DNA from: Polaromonas sp. A23
GTDB taxonomy: Bacteria > Pseudomonadota > Gammaproteobacteria > Burkholderiales > Burkholderiaceae_C
Length of the DNA stretch: 38,098 nt
NCBI RefSeq assembly: GCF_002001015.1
Contig: NZ_MUNO01000020.1
Span: forward strand, 1-38,098
Direction: 5' to 3'
Part shown: positions 1 through 7,079 of the stretch, one piece after another
Layout of the letters: the number at the start of each line of letters is the position of its first letter
Numbering within the stretch: the stretch's first letter is position 1
Position numbers and translations under genes: made by a program
The notes under the pieces: generated by a model
Seen by the model: only the letters and a program-made list of their open reading frames with translations
Database searches by the model: none
What the model was told of the DNA's origin: nothing

Positions 1-656
1 GGCCCGACCGCCGGCAAAACATCCTGCTTGCCGCCGAGAAACTGTTTGCCAAGCACGGCTACCACGCGGTGTCGATCCGACATATCGCCGACGAGGCGCA
101 GGTGCCGCTTGCCCTGGTGGGCTACTACTTCGGCGCCAAACACGAGCTTTACCACGCGATCTTCGAGCACTGGAGCACAACCATCAACGAGCGCCTGGCC
201 GCACTGGCGCTGGCCATGGCCGATGAAAGCGGCGACCGCCTGACCCGCATCGTCGAGGCCTTCATCGCGCCGGTGATTCGCCTGCGAGCAAGTGCCGAAG
301 GCGAGTACTACGCACTGCTCATGACGCGCGGCCTGGCGTTGCAAAGCGAGGAAGAGGACGCGATCATCCGGGAGTTTTTTGATCCGATGGCGCGTGCCTT
401 CATCGAGGCCTTTCACACCACGCTGGCAACTGAGTTTCCCGGGGCTACTCAGCCACAGATCGTCTGGTGTTACCAATTCGCGCTGGGTGCGCTGCTGCAC
501 CACATCAGCGACCAGCGCGTGCATCGCCTGTCGCAAGGGGAAAACCGCCCGAACGACCCCATCGTCATGCCGCAGCTTGTTGCCTTTATTGCGCACGGCA
601 TGCGCGGCGCCATGCTGCACTCCCACCCCTCTGTTTCTGCCAGGAAAAAGCCATGA
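1..656 (+). CDS. TetR-family regulator, 5' truncated by the window edge
   Basis: The reading frame is already open at the window edge (first full codon at base 3). It encodes the typical N-terminal TetR helices, with RRQNILLAAEKLFAKHGYHA followed by SIRHIADEA and GYYFGAKHELY, the recognition helix and the start of the ligand domain. Only the first few residues are missing, so any internal start such as the GTG at 69 would cut into the DNA-binding domain and is wrong. The remaining ~190 residues look like a helical ligand-binding domain of ordinary TetR size. Its stop overlaps the start of the cyclase-like gene in ATGA (653-656), so the two are translationally coupled. It probably controls that hydrolase and genes to the left of the window. 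The ligand is unknown. Confidence 0.9.
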   Translation, partial: PDRRQNILLAAEKLFAKHGYHAVSIRHIADEAQVPLALVGYYFGAKHELYHAIFEHWSTTINERLAALALAMADESGDRLTRIVEAFIAPVIRLRASAEGEYYALLMTRGLALQSEEEDAIIREFFDPMARAFIEAFHTTLATEFPGATQPQIVWCYQFALGALLHHISDQRVHRLSQGENRPNDPIVMPQLVAFIAHGMRGAMLHSHPSVSARKKP

Positions 657-1426
657 CACGCCGCATTGTTGACATCTCCATGCACCTGGAGAACGAGGTG
701 CCTTCGGACCCGCCGGGGCTGGGCCCGAAGATCAGCTACATCAACCACCAGATGAGCTACCCCGATCTCGCGCAGTTCTTCCCGGGACTGAAGAAGGAAG
801 ACCTGCCTGATGGCGAAGCCTGGGCGGTTGAAGACGTGCAACTCAACACGCACAACGGCACGCACCTCGACGCGCCGTACCACTTTGCCTCGACCATGGA
901 CGGCGGCCAGCGCGCGCTGACCATTGACGAGGTCGATTTGAACTGGTGCCTGCAACCCGGCGTCAAGCTCGACTTTCGCCATCTGCCCGATGGCTATGTG
1001 GTGCAACCCGCCGATGTGGAGGCTGAGCTTGCGCGCATCAATCACGAGCTCCAGCCCCTGGAGATCGTGGTCGTCAACACCCGCGCCGGCAGCGCTTACG
1101 GTGGAGCCGACTACATCCGCGCGGGCTGCGGCATGGGTTATGAGGCCACCATGTATCTGCTGGAGCGCGGCGTGCGCCTGACCGGCACCGATGCCTGGAG
1201 CTGGGACGCGCCGTTTGCCTATACCGCAAAGAAATACGCCGAAACTGGCGATGCCGGCCTGATCTGGGAGGGCCACAAGGCCGGCCGTGACATTGGCTAC
1301 TGCCATCTCGAAAAGCTGCACAACCTCGAAGCACTGCCGGGTCACGGCTTCAACATTGCCTGCTTCCCTGTGAAAATCCGCGGCGCCTCGGCAGGCTGGA
1401 CCCGCGCGGTCGCCATCTTCGACTGA
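653..1426 (+). CDS. Cyclase-family metal-dependent hydrolase (kynurenine formamidase-like)
   Basis: This is a 257-residue protein starting at the ATG of the ATGA overlap with the TetR gene, preceded by AGGAAAAAG. It carries the cyclase/formamidase metal-binding signature HNGTHLDAPYH around residues 65-75 and the C-terminal PVKIRGASAGWTRAVAIF stretch of this superfamily. Members hydrolyse amide or ester bonds of small, often aromatic substrates (arylformamidase, isatin hydrolase, polyketide cyclase-like enzymes) using a divalent metal and no signal peptide, in the cytoplasm. The exact substrate cannot be read from the sequence. Coupling to a TetR regulator suggests an inducible catabolic or detoxification role. 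Confidence 0.85.
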   Translation: MTRRIVDISMHLENEVPSDPPGLGPKISYINHQMSYPDLAQFFPGLKKEDLPDGEAWAVEDVQLNTHNGTHLDAPYHFASTMDGGQRALTIDEVDLNWCLQPGVKLDFRHLPDGYVVQPADVEAELARINHELQPLEIVVVNTRAGSAYGGADYIRAGCGMGYEATMYLLERGVRLTGTDAWSWDAPFAYTAKKYAETGDAGLIWEGHKAGRDIGYCHLEKLHNLEALPGHGFNIACFPVKIRGASAGWTRAVAIFD

Positions 1427-1495
1427 CAGGAGGGGGCAGATACCGAGCCCAGCGCAGGGCAGCGGGCCCTTACGCCGGCCGATTTCGGGGGGTAC

Positions 1496-1523
1496 TTGCG
1501 ATTTAGCACAAGTGTGCTAATAT
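1496..1523 (+). promoter_or_regulatory. Sigma-70-like promoter of the second TetR gene
   Basis: TTGCGA (1496-1501) and TAATAT (1518-1523) are separated by 16 bases. Transcription would begin around 1529-1531, essentially at the ATG at 1531, and no Shine-Dalgarno sequence lies before that ATG. The transcript is therefore probably leaderless. The operator fills the spacer, which would give simple autorepression. Confidence 0.55.
1503..1520. promoter_or_regulatory. TetR operator, 8-bp perfect inverted repeat
   Basis: TTAGCACA and TGTGCTAA are perfect inverted arms separated by AG. The site sits between the -35 and -10 of the TetR gene at 1531. A related 18-bp site with the same GCACAA...GTGC core occurs at 2175-2192, before the next transcription unit. 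Confidence 0.75.
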
Positions 1524-1530
1524 CCGCCCC

Positions 1531-2133
1531 ATGGATGCCAAAACCCAAAAAAGCGAGATGACCCGCGCCGCGATTGTCGGTGCGGCGCTGGACCTCGCTT
1601 CTGCCGAAGGCCTGGAAGCCATCACGCTCCAGGCGGTGGCTGACCGGTTGGGCCTGTCCAAGAGCGGCGTGTTCTCCCGCATCGGCTCCCGCGAGGCCTT
1701 GCAGAAGGCAGTCATCGAGGAATTTGGCCGGCGCTTCATTGCCGAGGTGTTTGTGCCCGCCATGCAAAAGCCCAAGGGCCTGCCGCGGCTGGACGACATT
1801 GTGCAGCGCTGGATTGTGCGCATGCGCGATGTCGAGGTGCACACCGGTTGCATCTACACAGCAGGCGCCTTTGAGCTCGATGACCGTGAAGGCGAGCTGC
1901 GTGAAACCCTGCTGCAGGAAGTGACGCGCTGGCGTGCTGCTTTGCGGCGCACGGTGCAACAGGCCATTGAGGCCGGCCACTTGAAAGCCGACACCGACCC
2001 GGAACAGCTGGTCGGCGAAATCAATGCAATTTCCATCGGGCTCTTGCATGACGCCCGTTTTCTACGTGATACCCGCGCTGCCGAACGGGCCCAGTCCAGC
2101 TGGCAGCGCCTGATGAAAAGCTACCAGGCTTGA
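1531..2133 (+). CDS. TetR/AcrR-family transcriptional regulator
   Basis: This 200-residue protein has a canonical TetR DNA-binding domain at residues 10-60 (AAIVGAALDLASAEGLEAIT, then LQAVADRLGLSKSGVFSRIGSREAL). The C-terminal half resembles TetR_C domains of the YcdC/TetR_C_6 kind, with HTGCIYTAGAFELDD and LLQEVTRWRAALRRTVQQAI. The start at 1531 follows the promoter directly with no ribosome-binding site, suggesting leaderless translation. The operator inside its own promoter indicates autorepression. A similar operator at 2175 suggests it also represses the downstream microprotein and alpha/beta hydrolase. The inducer is unknown. Confidence 0.92.
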   Translation: MDAKTQKSEMTRAAIVGAALDLASAEGLEAITLQAVADRLGLSKSGVFSRIGSREALQKAVIEEFGRRFIAEVFVPAMQKPKGLPRLDDIVQRWIVRMRDVEVHTGCIYTAGAFELDDREGELRETLLQEVTRWRAALRRTVQQAIEAGHLKADTDPEQLVGEINAISIGLLHDARFLRDTRAAERAQSSWQRLMKSYQA

Positions 2134-2174
2134 GTTGTTGTTCCGCCCCACAAGGGCTTTTCGTTGGTCCACAT

Positions 2175-2192
2175 TTCGCACAATCGTGCGGA
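2175..2192. promoter_or_regulatory. Second, diverged copy of the TetR operator
   Basis: The 18 bases TTCGCACAATCGTGCGGA align without gaps to the operator at 1503-1520, sharing TT.GCACAA..GTGC..A (13 of 18 positions). The site lies just upstream of the ribosome-binding site (GAGAAAGGA, 2191-2199) of the microprotein gene. Binding here is inferred from the similarity and from gene order. Confidence 0.5.
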
Positions 2193-2205
2193 GAAAGGAA
2201 ATGCC

Positions 2206-2319
2206 ATGTTGTTCATCCTTGTAACCATCGCCATAGTTGCCGGCGTTCAGGCGGTTCGCGCCGCTCTTGCCTCGCTGCGTTCCCTGCCACGCAGCAACGA
2301 AGACTGGATCTGGTACTGA
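2206..2319 (+). CDS. 37-residue single-span membrane microprotein
   Basis: A short open frame encodes a hydrophobic N-terminus (MLFILVTIAIVAGVQAV, one likely membrane helix), a small basic amphipathic stretch, and the C-terminus SNEDWIWY. A strong ribosome-binding site, GAGAAAGGA, lies 7 bases before the ATG. The next gene (alpha/beta hydrolase) begins 27 bases after the stop with its own AAGGAG, so the two are probably co-transcribed. I have a memory of similar tiny proteins ending in NEDWIW(F/Y) in related bacteria, but cannot name a family. Function unknown; a role as membrane anchor or partner for the hydrolase is speculation. Confidence 0.6.
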   Translation: MLFILVTIAIVAGVQAVRAALASLRSLPRSNEDWIWY

Positions 2320-2346
2320 TCCGGCAAACCCAAGGAGCCCCCTTCC

Positions 2347-3234
2347 ATGACACGCACCTCCCTTGAAACAACCGCCGCGTATTACGGCGCCAACCCCACG
2401 ACCAAACTTTTCCGCTGGGGCCTGGGCGCCTCGCAGCGCCTGTGGCCCGCCCTGGCGGTCCGCGCGGCGTATCGCCTGTTTGGCACACCCCTGCCGCCCA
2501 AATGGCTGAACCGCCGCCGCACCTGGTCGCCGGACTGGCGCATCAACACCTGGGCTTTTGAAAACGCCAGCCTGACCGTCTATGAGCGCCCCGTGGCCCC
2601 ACATGGGCCGCTGGTATTGCTGGCCCACGGCTGGGGCGGACATGCCGGCCAGATGCTGGCGCTGGCGGACACCTTGCAAGCGCAGGGCCTGCGGCCGGTA
2701 CTGCTTGAAATGCCGGCGCATGGGCGCAGCGCAGGCTCCACCAGCAACCTCCCGCAATTTGCGCGGGCCATCGACTATGTAGTAGCGCGGCTGCGGCAAG
2801 AGGGCCACCAGGTGCAGGCGCTGGTGGCGCATTCGCTGGCCGCCAACGCCGGCGCCTACGCGCTCAGCCGCGGCTTGCCGGTGGACAAGCTCGTGCTGCT
2901 GGCGCCGCCGGCTTCGCCCTATGAATACACGCGACTCTTCGCACATGTATTCGGCCTGCGTGAGGCAACGCGTGCGGCCATGCAGCAACGCATTGAAGCG
3001 CGCGAAGGCATCCTGATGCCGCAGTTCGAACCTGCCGCTGTGGGCCCGCGCATTCACCAGCCCACGCTGGTGGTGCATGACCGCCGCGACAGCATCAACC
3101 GCTTTGCCGACGGCGTAGCCTACAGCCAGGCGATTGCCGGCGCGCGCTTGCTGGCCACCGACGAGCTGGGCCACAGGCGCATCCTGAAAGACGAGGGCGT
3201 GCTGCGCGAGATCGCCGCTTTTGTTGGCCACTGA
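2347..3234 (+). CDS. Alpha/beta-fold hydrolase
   Basis: This 295-residue cytoplasmic protein has the alpha/beta hydrolase layout. The oxyanion segment LLAHGWGGHAGQ is near residues 91-102, and LEMPAHGRSAG follows. The nucleophile elbow AHSLAA sits around residue 162, with the usual flanking glycines replaced by alanines. A likely acid is in VVHDRRDSINRF, and the catalytic histidine in DELGHRRILKD is near the C-terminus. The Ser-Asp-His triad therefore looks complete. The ATG is preceded by AAGGAG at 2331-2336. It follows the microprotein gene and a TetR-type operator, so expression is probably induced by a small molecule. The substrate (ester, lactone or thioester) cannot be told. Confidence 0.88.
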   Translation: MTRTSLETTAAYYGANPTTKLFRWGLGASQRLWPALAVRAAYRLFGTPLPPKWLNRRRTWSPDWRINTWAFENASLTVYERPVAPHGPLVLLAHGWGGHAGQMLALADTLQAQGLRPVLLEMPAHGRSAGSTSNLPQFARAIDYVVARLRQEGHQVQALVAHSLAANAGAYALSRGLPVDKLVLLAPPASPYEYTRLFAHVFGLREATRAAMQQRIEAREGILMPQFEPAAVGPRIHQPTLVVHDRRDSINRFADGVAYSQAIAGARLLATDELGHRRILKDEGVLREIAAFVGH

Positions 3235-3326
3235 ATAACGCAGAGGCTGCCCGCCTGCTGTCTCCCACCCCCCTTGTGCCGCGCGCCCATTGCCCCTAGG
3301 ATGGCGCCACTTACAAGGAGTGGGAC

Positions 3327-4625
3327 ATGGACAAACCAACAGGTGTATTTGGCTGGACGGAAAAAAGCAGCGCGGTGCTGCAGCAAGGCGGGGTGATAGC
3401 CCCCGACGAGCGCCTGCCCTGGCCGCAGACCGCGGTGATGGGCGTGCAGCACGTGATTGCGATGTTCGGCGCCACGGTGCTGGCGCCCATCCTGATGGGG
3501 TTCGATCCGAACATCGCCATCTTGATGAGCGGCATTGGTACGCTGATCTTTTTCCTGATCACTGGCGGCAAGGTGCCCAGCTACCTGGGCTCGAGCTTCG
3601 CCTTCATCGGCGTGGTGATCGCCGCCACCGCTTACGCCGGCAAGGGGCCGAATGCCAACATCGGCGTGGCGCTCGGCGGCATCATTGCCTGCGGTGTGCT
3701 GTACACCCTCATCGGCGCCATCGTGCAGGCCGTGGGCACCGGCTGGATCGAGCGTTTCATGCCGCCGGTGGTCACAGGCGCGGTCGTGGCCGTGATCGGT
3801 CTGAACCTGGCCGGCATCCCGATCAAGAACATGGCTGCCAGCAATTTTGATTCGTGGATGCAGGTGGTGACCTTCGTCAGCGTGGCGCTGGTTGCCGTGA
3901 TGACGCGCGGCATGGTGCAGCGCCTGCTGATCCTGGTGGGCCTGATTGTCGCAACGCTCATTTATGCGGTGCTCACCAACGGCATGGGCCTGGGCAAGCC
4001 GGTGGACCTCTCGCCGATTGCCAATGCCGCTTGGGTGGGCCTGCCCGGCTTTGCCGCGCCGGTGTTCAGCGCCAGCGCGATGCTGCTGATTGCGCCGGTG
4101 GCCATCATCCTGGTGGCGGAAAACCTCGGCCACATCAAAGCCGTCACCGCCATGACCGGCAGGAACCTCGACCAGTACATGGGCCGCGCCTTCATCGGCG
4201 ACGGCGTTGCCACCATGGTCTCGGGCGCTGCTGGCGGCACCGGTGTCACGACCTACGCCGAAAACATCGGCGTGATGGCTGCCACCAAAATCTACTCCAC
4301 GGCCGTGTTTGTGCTTGCCGGCCTGATGGCGGTGTTGCTGGGTTTCAGCCCGAAGTTCGGTGCGCTCATTCAGGCGATTCCGCTGCCCGTGATGGGCGGG
4401 GTCAGCATTGTGGTGTTTGGCCTGATTGCGGTGGCCGGGGCCAAGATCTGGGTCGACAACAAGGTCGATTTTTCCGACAACAAGAATCTGCTGGTGGCGG
4501 CCATCACGCTGGTGCTGGGCACCGGTGACTTCACGCTGAAGTTCGGTCAGTTTGCGCTGGGCGGCATCGGCACCGCCACCTTCGGTGCGATCCTGCTGTA
4601 CGCCTTGCTCAATCGCAGAAAATAA
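3327..4625 (+). CDS. uraA: NCS2-family uracil/xanthine permease (UraA/RutG type)
   Basis: This 432-residue inner-membrane transporter has the multi-helix hydrophobic profile of NCS2 nucleobase:cation symporters and full family length. Family landmarks are visible: QHVIAMFGATVLAP in the first helix, PSYLGSSFAFIG, and the two substrate-binding glutamates in VAENLGHIKAV (around residue 262) and TTYAENIGVMA (around residue 308), equivalent to the UraA pair. It would import uracil, or a related base, with protons. The ribosome-binding site AAGGAG lies 8 bases before the ATG. Neighbouring genes are not pyrimidine genes, so the substrate is assigned from family resemblance only. Confidence 0.9.
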   Translation: MDKPTGVFGWTEKSSAVLQQGGVIAPDERLPWPQTAVMGVQHVIAMFGATVLAPILMGFDPNIAILMSGIGTLIFFLITGGKVPSYLGSSFAFIGVVIAATAYAGKGPNANIGVALGGIIACGVLYTLIGAIVQAVGTGWIERFMPPVVTGAVVAVIGLNLAGIPIKNMAASNFDSWMQVVTFVSVALVAVMTRGMVQRLLILVGLIVATLIYAVLTNGMGLGKPVDLSPIANAAWVGLPGFAAPVFSASAMLLIAPVAIILVAENLGHIKAVTAMTGRNLDQYMGRAFIGDGVATMVSGAAGGTGVTTYAENIGVMAATKIYSTAVFVLAGLMAVLLGFSPKFGALIQAIPLPVMGGVSIVVFGLIAVAGAKIWVDNKVDFSDNKNLLVAAITLVLGTGDFTLKFGQFALGGIGTATFGAILLYALLNRRK

Positions 4626-4640
4626 AATCCGGCAGCAAGC

Positions 4641-4658
4641 GCCCCGCCTGAGCGGGGC
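4641..4658. terminator. Stem-loop between convergent genes
   Basis: GCCCCGC and GCGGGGC form a perfect 7-bp stem with a CTGA loop. It stands between the end of the permease gene and the end of the minus-strand coiled-coil gene. No U-run follows immediately on either strand, so it is at best a weak or bidirectional terminator. Confidence 0.5.
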
Positions 4659-5010
4659 CTAATTCGCCTGTGCTTTGGCGAGCGCCGCCTTGGTGGCGGC
4701 CAACTCGCGCTCCACATCGGCACGTTCGCCGATTTCCTGCTCCAGCAGCTCGTTGACATGCGCAAGGTCGGCGGCTGACTCCTGGATCTTGCCCTCCAGC
4801 TCGCCTGTTTTTTTCCAACGCCTGCGCCACATCGCCGGTCTGAATATGGTCGGGGATTTCCTGTTTGAGCACCGCGTTGATCACAAACAGCTCGGCGCCG
4901 GACTGTTTCACGGTTTTCTCGACGGTTTCGTTCCGATCAAGCGCACGTTCAAGGGGAGTTTCTGCCGGCGGTGCCGGCTGCTGACGCGATGACTGTGACT
5001 GCTGGGACAT
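4659..5010 (-). pseudogene. Coiled-coil protein gene interrupted by a frameshift in an A7 run
   Basis: The minus-strand frame starts at the ATG at 5010 (MSQQSQSSRQQPAPP...) and reads convincingly to ALEK at an A7 tract (T7 on the plus strand, 4808-4814). After this the zero frame turns into arginine- and cysteine-rich shadow sequence. Removing one A restores GELEGKIQESAADLAHVNEL and LAATKAALAKAQAN, ending at a stop at 4661-4659. The restored protein would be 116 residues, acidic and lysine-rich, with a long predicted coiled coil and no signal peptide. I do not recognise the family. The gene is either broken, mis-sequenced at a homopolymer, or decoded by slippage. Confidence 0.7.
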
Positions 5011-5177
5011 AGGGAACCTTCGCTGAGGGGCAAAACGCAACCCCGCCGCAGGCGGCTGCGAAATGCTCTGCAAGTCGCACGGTAAACAGATGCGGCACCG
5101 AAGGCCAAGGCATTCCCCCGCAAGCAGGAGGTTTTAGGGGCAAACCGCGCAAAGGGTCCAGACGGATTCCGCCGCTT

Positions 5178-6461
5178 TCAGGGTTTTCCTGCGGGCTGGG
5201 CTGGCTTTGGCTTGGGTGCTGGGTCCGAACTGAAGATGTTGCCCAGTGTTGCGCCCAGGCGGGCGCCAATGGCAGTCCCGACGCCGGGCAACACCGCCGT
5301 ACCGATGACCGCCCCGGCCACGGCCCCTCGGGGAACGGAAACGGCCACTTTGTCCAGCGGCCCGCTGAGCACGAGCGGCACACCCACCACCCCATCGACC
5401 AGATCCACGGCGAAGTCGGCCTCGATCTGCCGGTTGGCCAGCCGTGCCTTGCCGGAGGCACTCAGGGCGCCCGAGCTGGCTTTGATGTTCGTGTAGGTGG
5501 TCACCATGCCTTGCGGTGTGTTCTGTGTATCGAGCTGGCCGGTGACGGACTCAAGCTCGGTTTGCCCTGCGTGCTCACTGCCCAGGGTGCGGATCGCCTT
5601 GTCCAGATCGAAGCGCAACAGAATGGAGCGGCCCATGGTGAAAGCCGTTTGCGTGTGCAGGGAACGCGCCAGCTCGCCCACGGTGCCGCCGGCGGCGGAA
5701 AGCTGGGTGGTACCCGAGGCCTTGCCGGCGATCACCGGCTTGCGATTGAAAGCCGCAACGGCGCTGGCGACGTCAACCCCGACAGGCTGCAGGCGGCCTT
5801 CCAGTTGCATGCGACCGCTGTCGCGGGTCTGCAATTCCACCTCGCCATGGGCCGTGCCGCCGCCCACATTGATGCGGGTGGTCCAGCGGTCCTCCTGCCC
5901 GAGGCGAGTCAGGGTCAGGTCGGTGGCGGGCTGAAAATCGGGGCGCGACAAGCGCGCCTGCCGTGGTCGCCAGTTCGGATCAAAATCGATTTCGCCGTCA
6001 TACACCACGGCAACATCGTGGCGCGATACCCAGGTCAGGTTGCGAAACACAAAACGCTCAAGAGGTGTCACAGCGCCCTCGGGAATCAGACCGGACGGCC
6101 GCGCGTCCAGCGCGCGCAGAGACAGTTGCGGCACCACCGCACCGTCAAGCTCGATACGGTCAAATTGCAGCCGCCGGACAAACAAGGCACCAAGGTTCGG
6201 ATAAGCCGTGAGTTTTTTGACCGTGATGGCACGTGGCTGCCTGGTGGCCGCGTCTTCAACCACCACGGCAGGCACCGGCAAGAGCTGCCAATGCAGCGAG
6301 CCCAGCGCCACAGGAACGCCAAACCGGTTTTCGAGCTCCGCACTGGCATACGCCGCCAGGTCCTCGTCACTGGGCAGGAAAATGACCAGCGCCAGCCAGG
6401 CCAGGCCCAACACCGCAGCAACGCTTGCGGCGGCGACGATCCATGTCCGTTTTTTCTGCAT
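5178..6461 (-). CDS. AsmA-family protein with glycine-zipper tail (paralogue of 30427-31734)
   Basis: This protein is 427 residues long from the ATG at 6461, which is preceded by GGGAAAAGC; an upstream ATG at 6509 lacks a good ribosome-binding site. It begins MQKKRTWIVAAASVAAVLGL, one N-terminal membrane anchor, followed by a long beta-rich periplasmic region of AsmA type. The segment ASSGALSASGKARL and the last ~50 residues (GAVAGAVIGTAVLPGVG..IGARLG) match the second AsmA-like protein in this window. AsmA-like proteins are anchored in the inner membrane and act in outer-membrane biogenesis and lipid traffic. The glycine-rich end could insert into or associate with membrane. The gene diverges from the thioesterase gene. 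Confidence 0.82.
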   Translation of the reverse strand: MQKKRTWIVAAASVAAVLGLAWLALVIFLPSDEDLAAYASAELENRFGVPVALGSLHWQLLPVPAVVVEDAATRQPRAITVKKLTAYPNLGALFVRRLQFDRIELDGAVVPQLSLRALDARPSGLIPEGAVTPLERFVFRNLTWVSRHDVAVVYDGEIDFDPNWRPRQARLSRPDFQPATDLTLTRLGQEDRWTTRINVGGGTAHGEVELQTRDSGRMQLEGRLQPVGVDVASAVAAFNRKPVIAGKASGTTQLSAAGGTVGELARSLHTQTAFTMGRSILLRFDLDKAIRTLGSEHAGQTELESVTGQLDTQNTPQGMVTTYTNIKASSGALSASGKARLANRQIEADFAVDLVDGVVGVPLVLSGPLDKVAVSVPRGAVAGAVIGTAVLPGVGTAIGARLGATLGNIFSSDPAPKPKPAQPAGKP

Positions 6462-6598
6462 GCTTTTCCCGTTGTTGATTCGAATCTTCCCGCCCACCGC
6501 CTGCTTCATTCAGCTTAGCGGTCGAATCGCCCCGTACTTGTAGGCCGCAATCTCTTTATAGTCAGGGCTTCCCGGCCATCTCTAACTTGGAACCCCCC

Positions 6599-7021
6599 AT
6601 GCGCATCTGGAAAAGACCGATATCCATCGAACTGCTCGCACACCACAACGCCGACAGTGCGGTTACCCATCTGGGCATCGAATTTCTGGAGGTCGGCGAC
6701 GATTTCATTCGCGCACGCGTGCCAGTGGACGAACGCACACGCCAGCCTTATGGCTTGCTGCACGGCGGCGTATCGGTAGTGCTGGCTGAAACGCTGGGCT
6801 CCTGCGGTGCCGCGTTTGCTGCGCCCGAAGGCCACCGCACCGTGGGGCTGGATATCAACGCGAATCACCTCAAGGGCGCCACCAGCGGCTGGGTTACCGG
6901 CACCACGCGGCCAGTGCACATAGGACGCAGCACGCAGGTCTGGGCCATTGAGTTGATGAACGACGCCGGTGAACTGACCTGCGTGTCACGCATCACCATG
7001 GCGATGCTGAGCCCGCGCTAA
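6599..7021 (+). CDS. Hotdog-fold acyl-CoA thioesterase, YdiI/MenI-like
   Basis: This 140-residue protein starts at the ATG at 6599; the family N-terminus (IWKR) fits this start better than the TTG at 6587. It resembles E. coli YdiI (MenI) closely from memory. Shared blocks are IWKR, the catalytic segment QPYGLLHGGVSVVLAETLGS (active glutamate in LAE), VGLDINANHLKGA and the closing SRITMAML. YdiI hydrolyses 1,4-dihydroxy-2-naphthoyl-CoA and many other acyl-CoAs. No menaquinone genes are in the window and this bacterial group generally relies on ubiquinone, so a general or aromatic acyl-CoA thioesterase role is more likely. Cytoplasmic, stand-alone gene. Confidence 0.9.
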   Translation: MRIWKRPISIELLAHHNADSAVTHLGIEFLEVGDDFIRARVPVDERTRQPYGLLHGGVSVVLAETLGSCGAAFAAPEGHRTVGLDINANHLKGATSGWVTGTTRPVHIGRSTQVWAIELMNDAGELTCVSRITMAMLSPR

Positions 7022-7027
7022 GAAGCA

Positions 7028-7072
7028 AATCGATCATTGGCCCTTATAGGGCGGGCGCAAGCAAAGTAGCGA
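7028..7072 (-). repeat. Dispersed ~55-bp intergenic repeat, copy A
   Basis: Read on the minus strand this gives GTCGCTACTTTGCTTGCGCC followed by an ATAAGGGCCA block and CGATTT, matching the shared pattern of copies B-F. It fills nearly all of the gap between the convergent thioesterase and adenosyltransferase genes and reaches almost to the latter's stop. Confidence 0.65.
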
Positions 7073-7079
7073 CTGCAGC

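Noticed and set aside
2062..3339. Long open frame on the minus strand opposite the alpha/beta hydrolase
   Set aside because: It mirrors a well-supported hydrolase gene, has no family motifs and a composition typical of antisense shadow frames in GC-rich DNA.
4547..4765. 72-codon minus-strand frame at the end of the permease gene
   Set aside because: It is the -1 frame of the interrupted coiled-coil gene running into antisense of the permease; no coding character.
4800..4817. Programmed -1 frameshift at A AAA AAC
   Set aside because: The heptamer is in the right phase for -1 slippage, but the -1 frame encodes Ser/Arg/Trp-rich shadow sequence. The coiled-coil continuation is in the +1 frame.
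5511..6518. Long plus-strand frame opposite the first AsmA-like gene
   Set aside because: Rich in His, Gln and Arg without domains; the minus-strand AsmA protein with its signal anchor explains the region.
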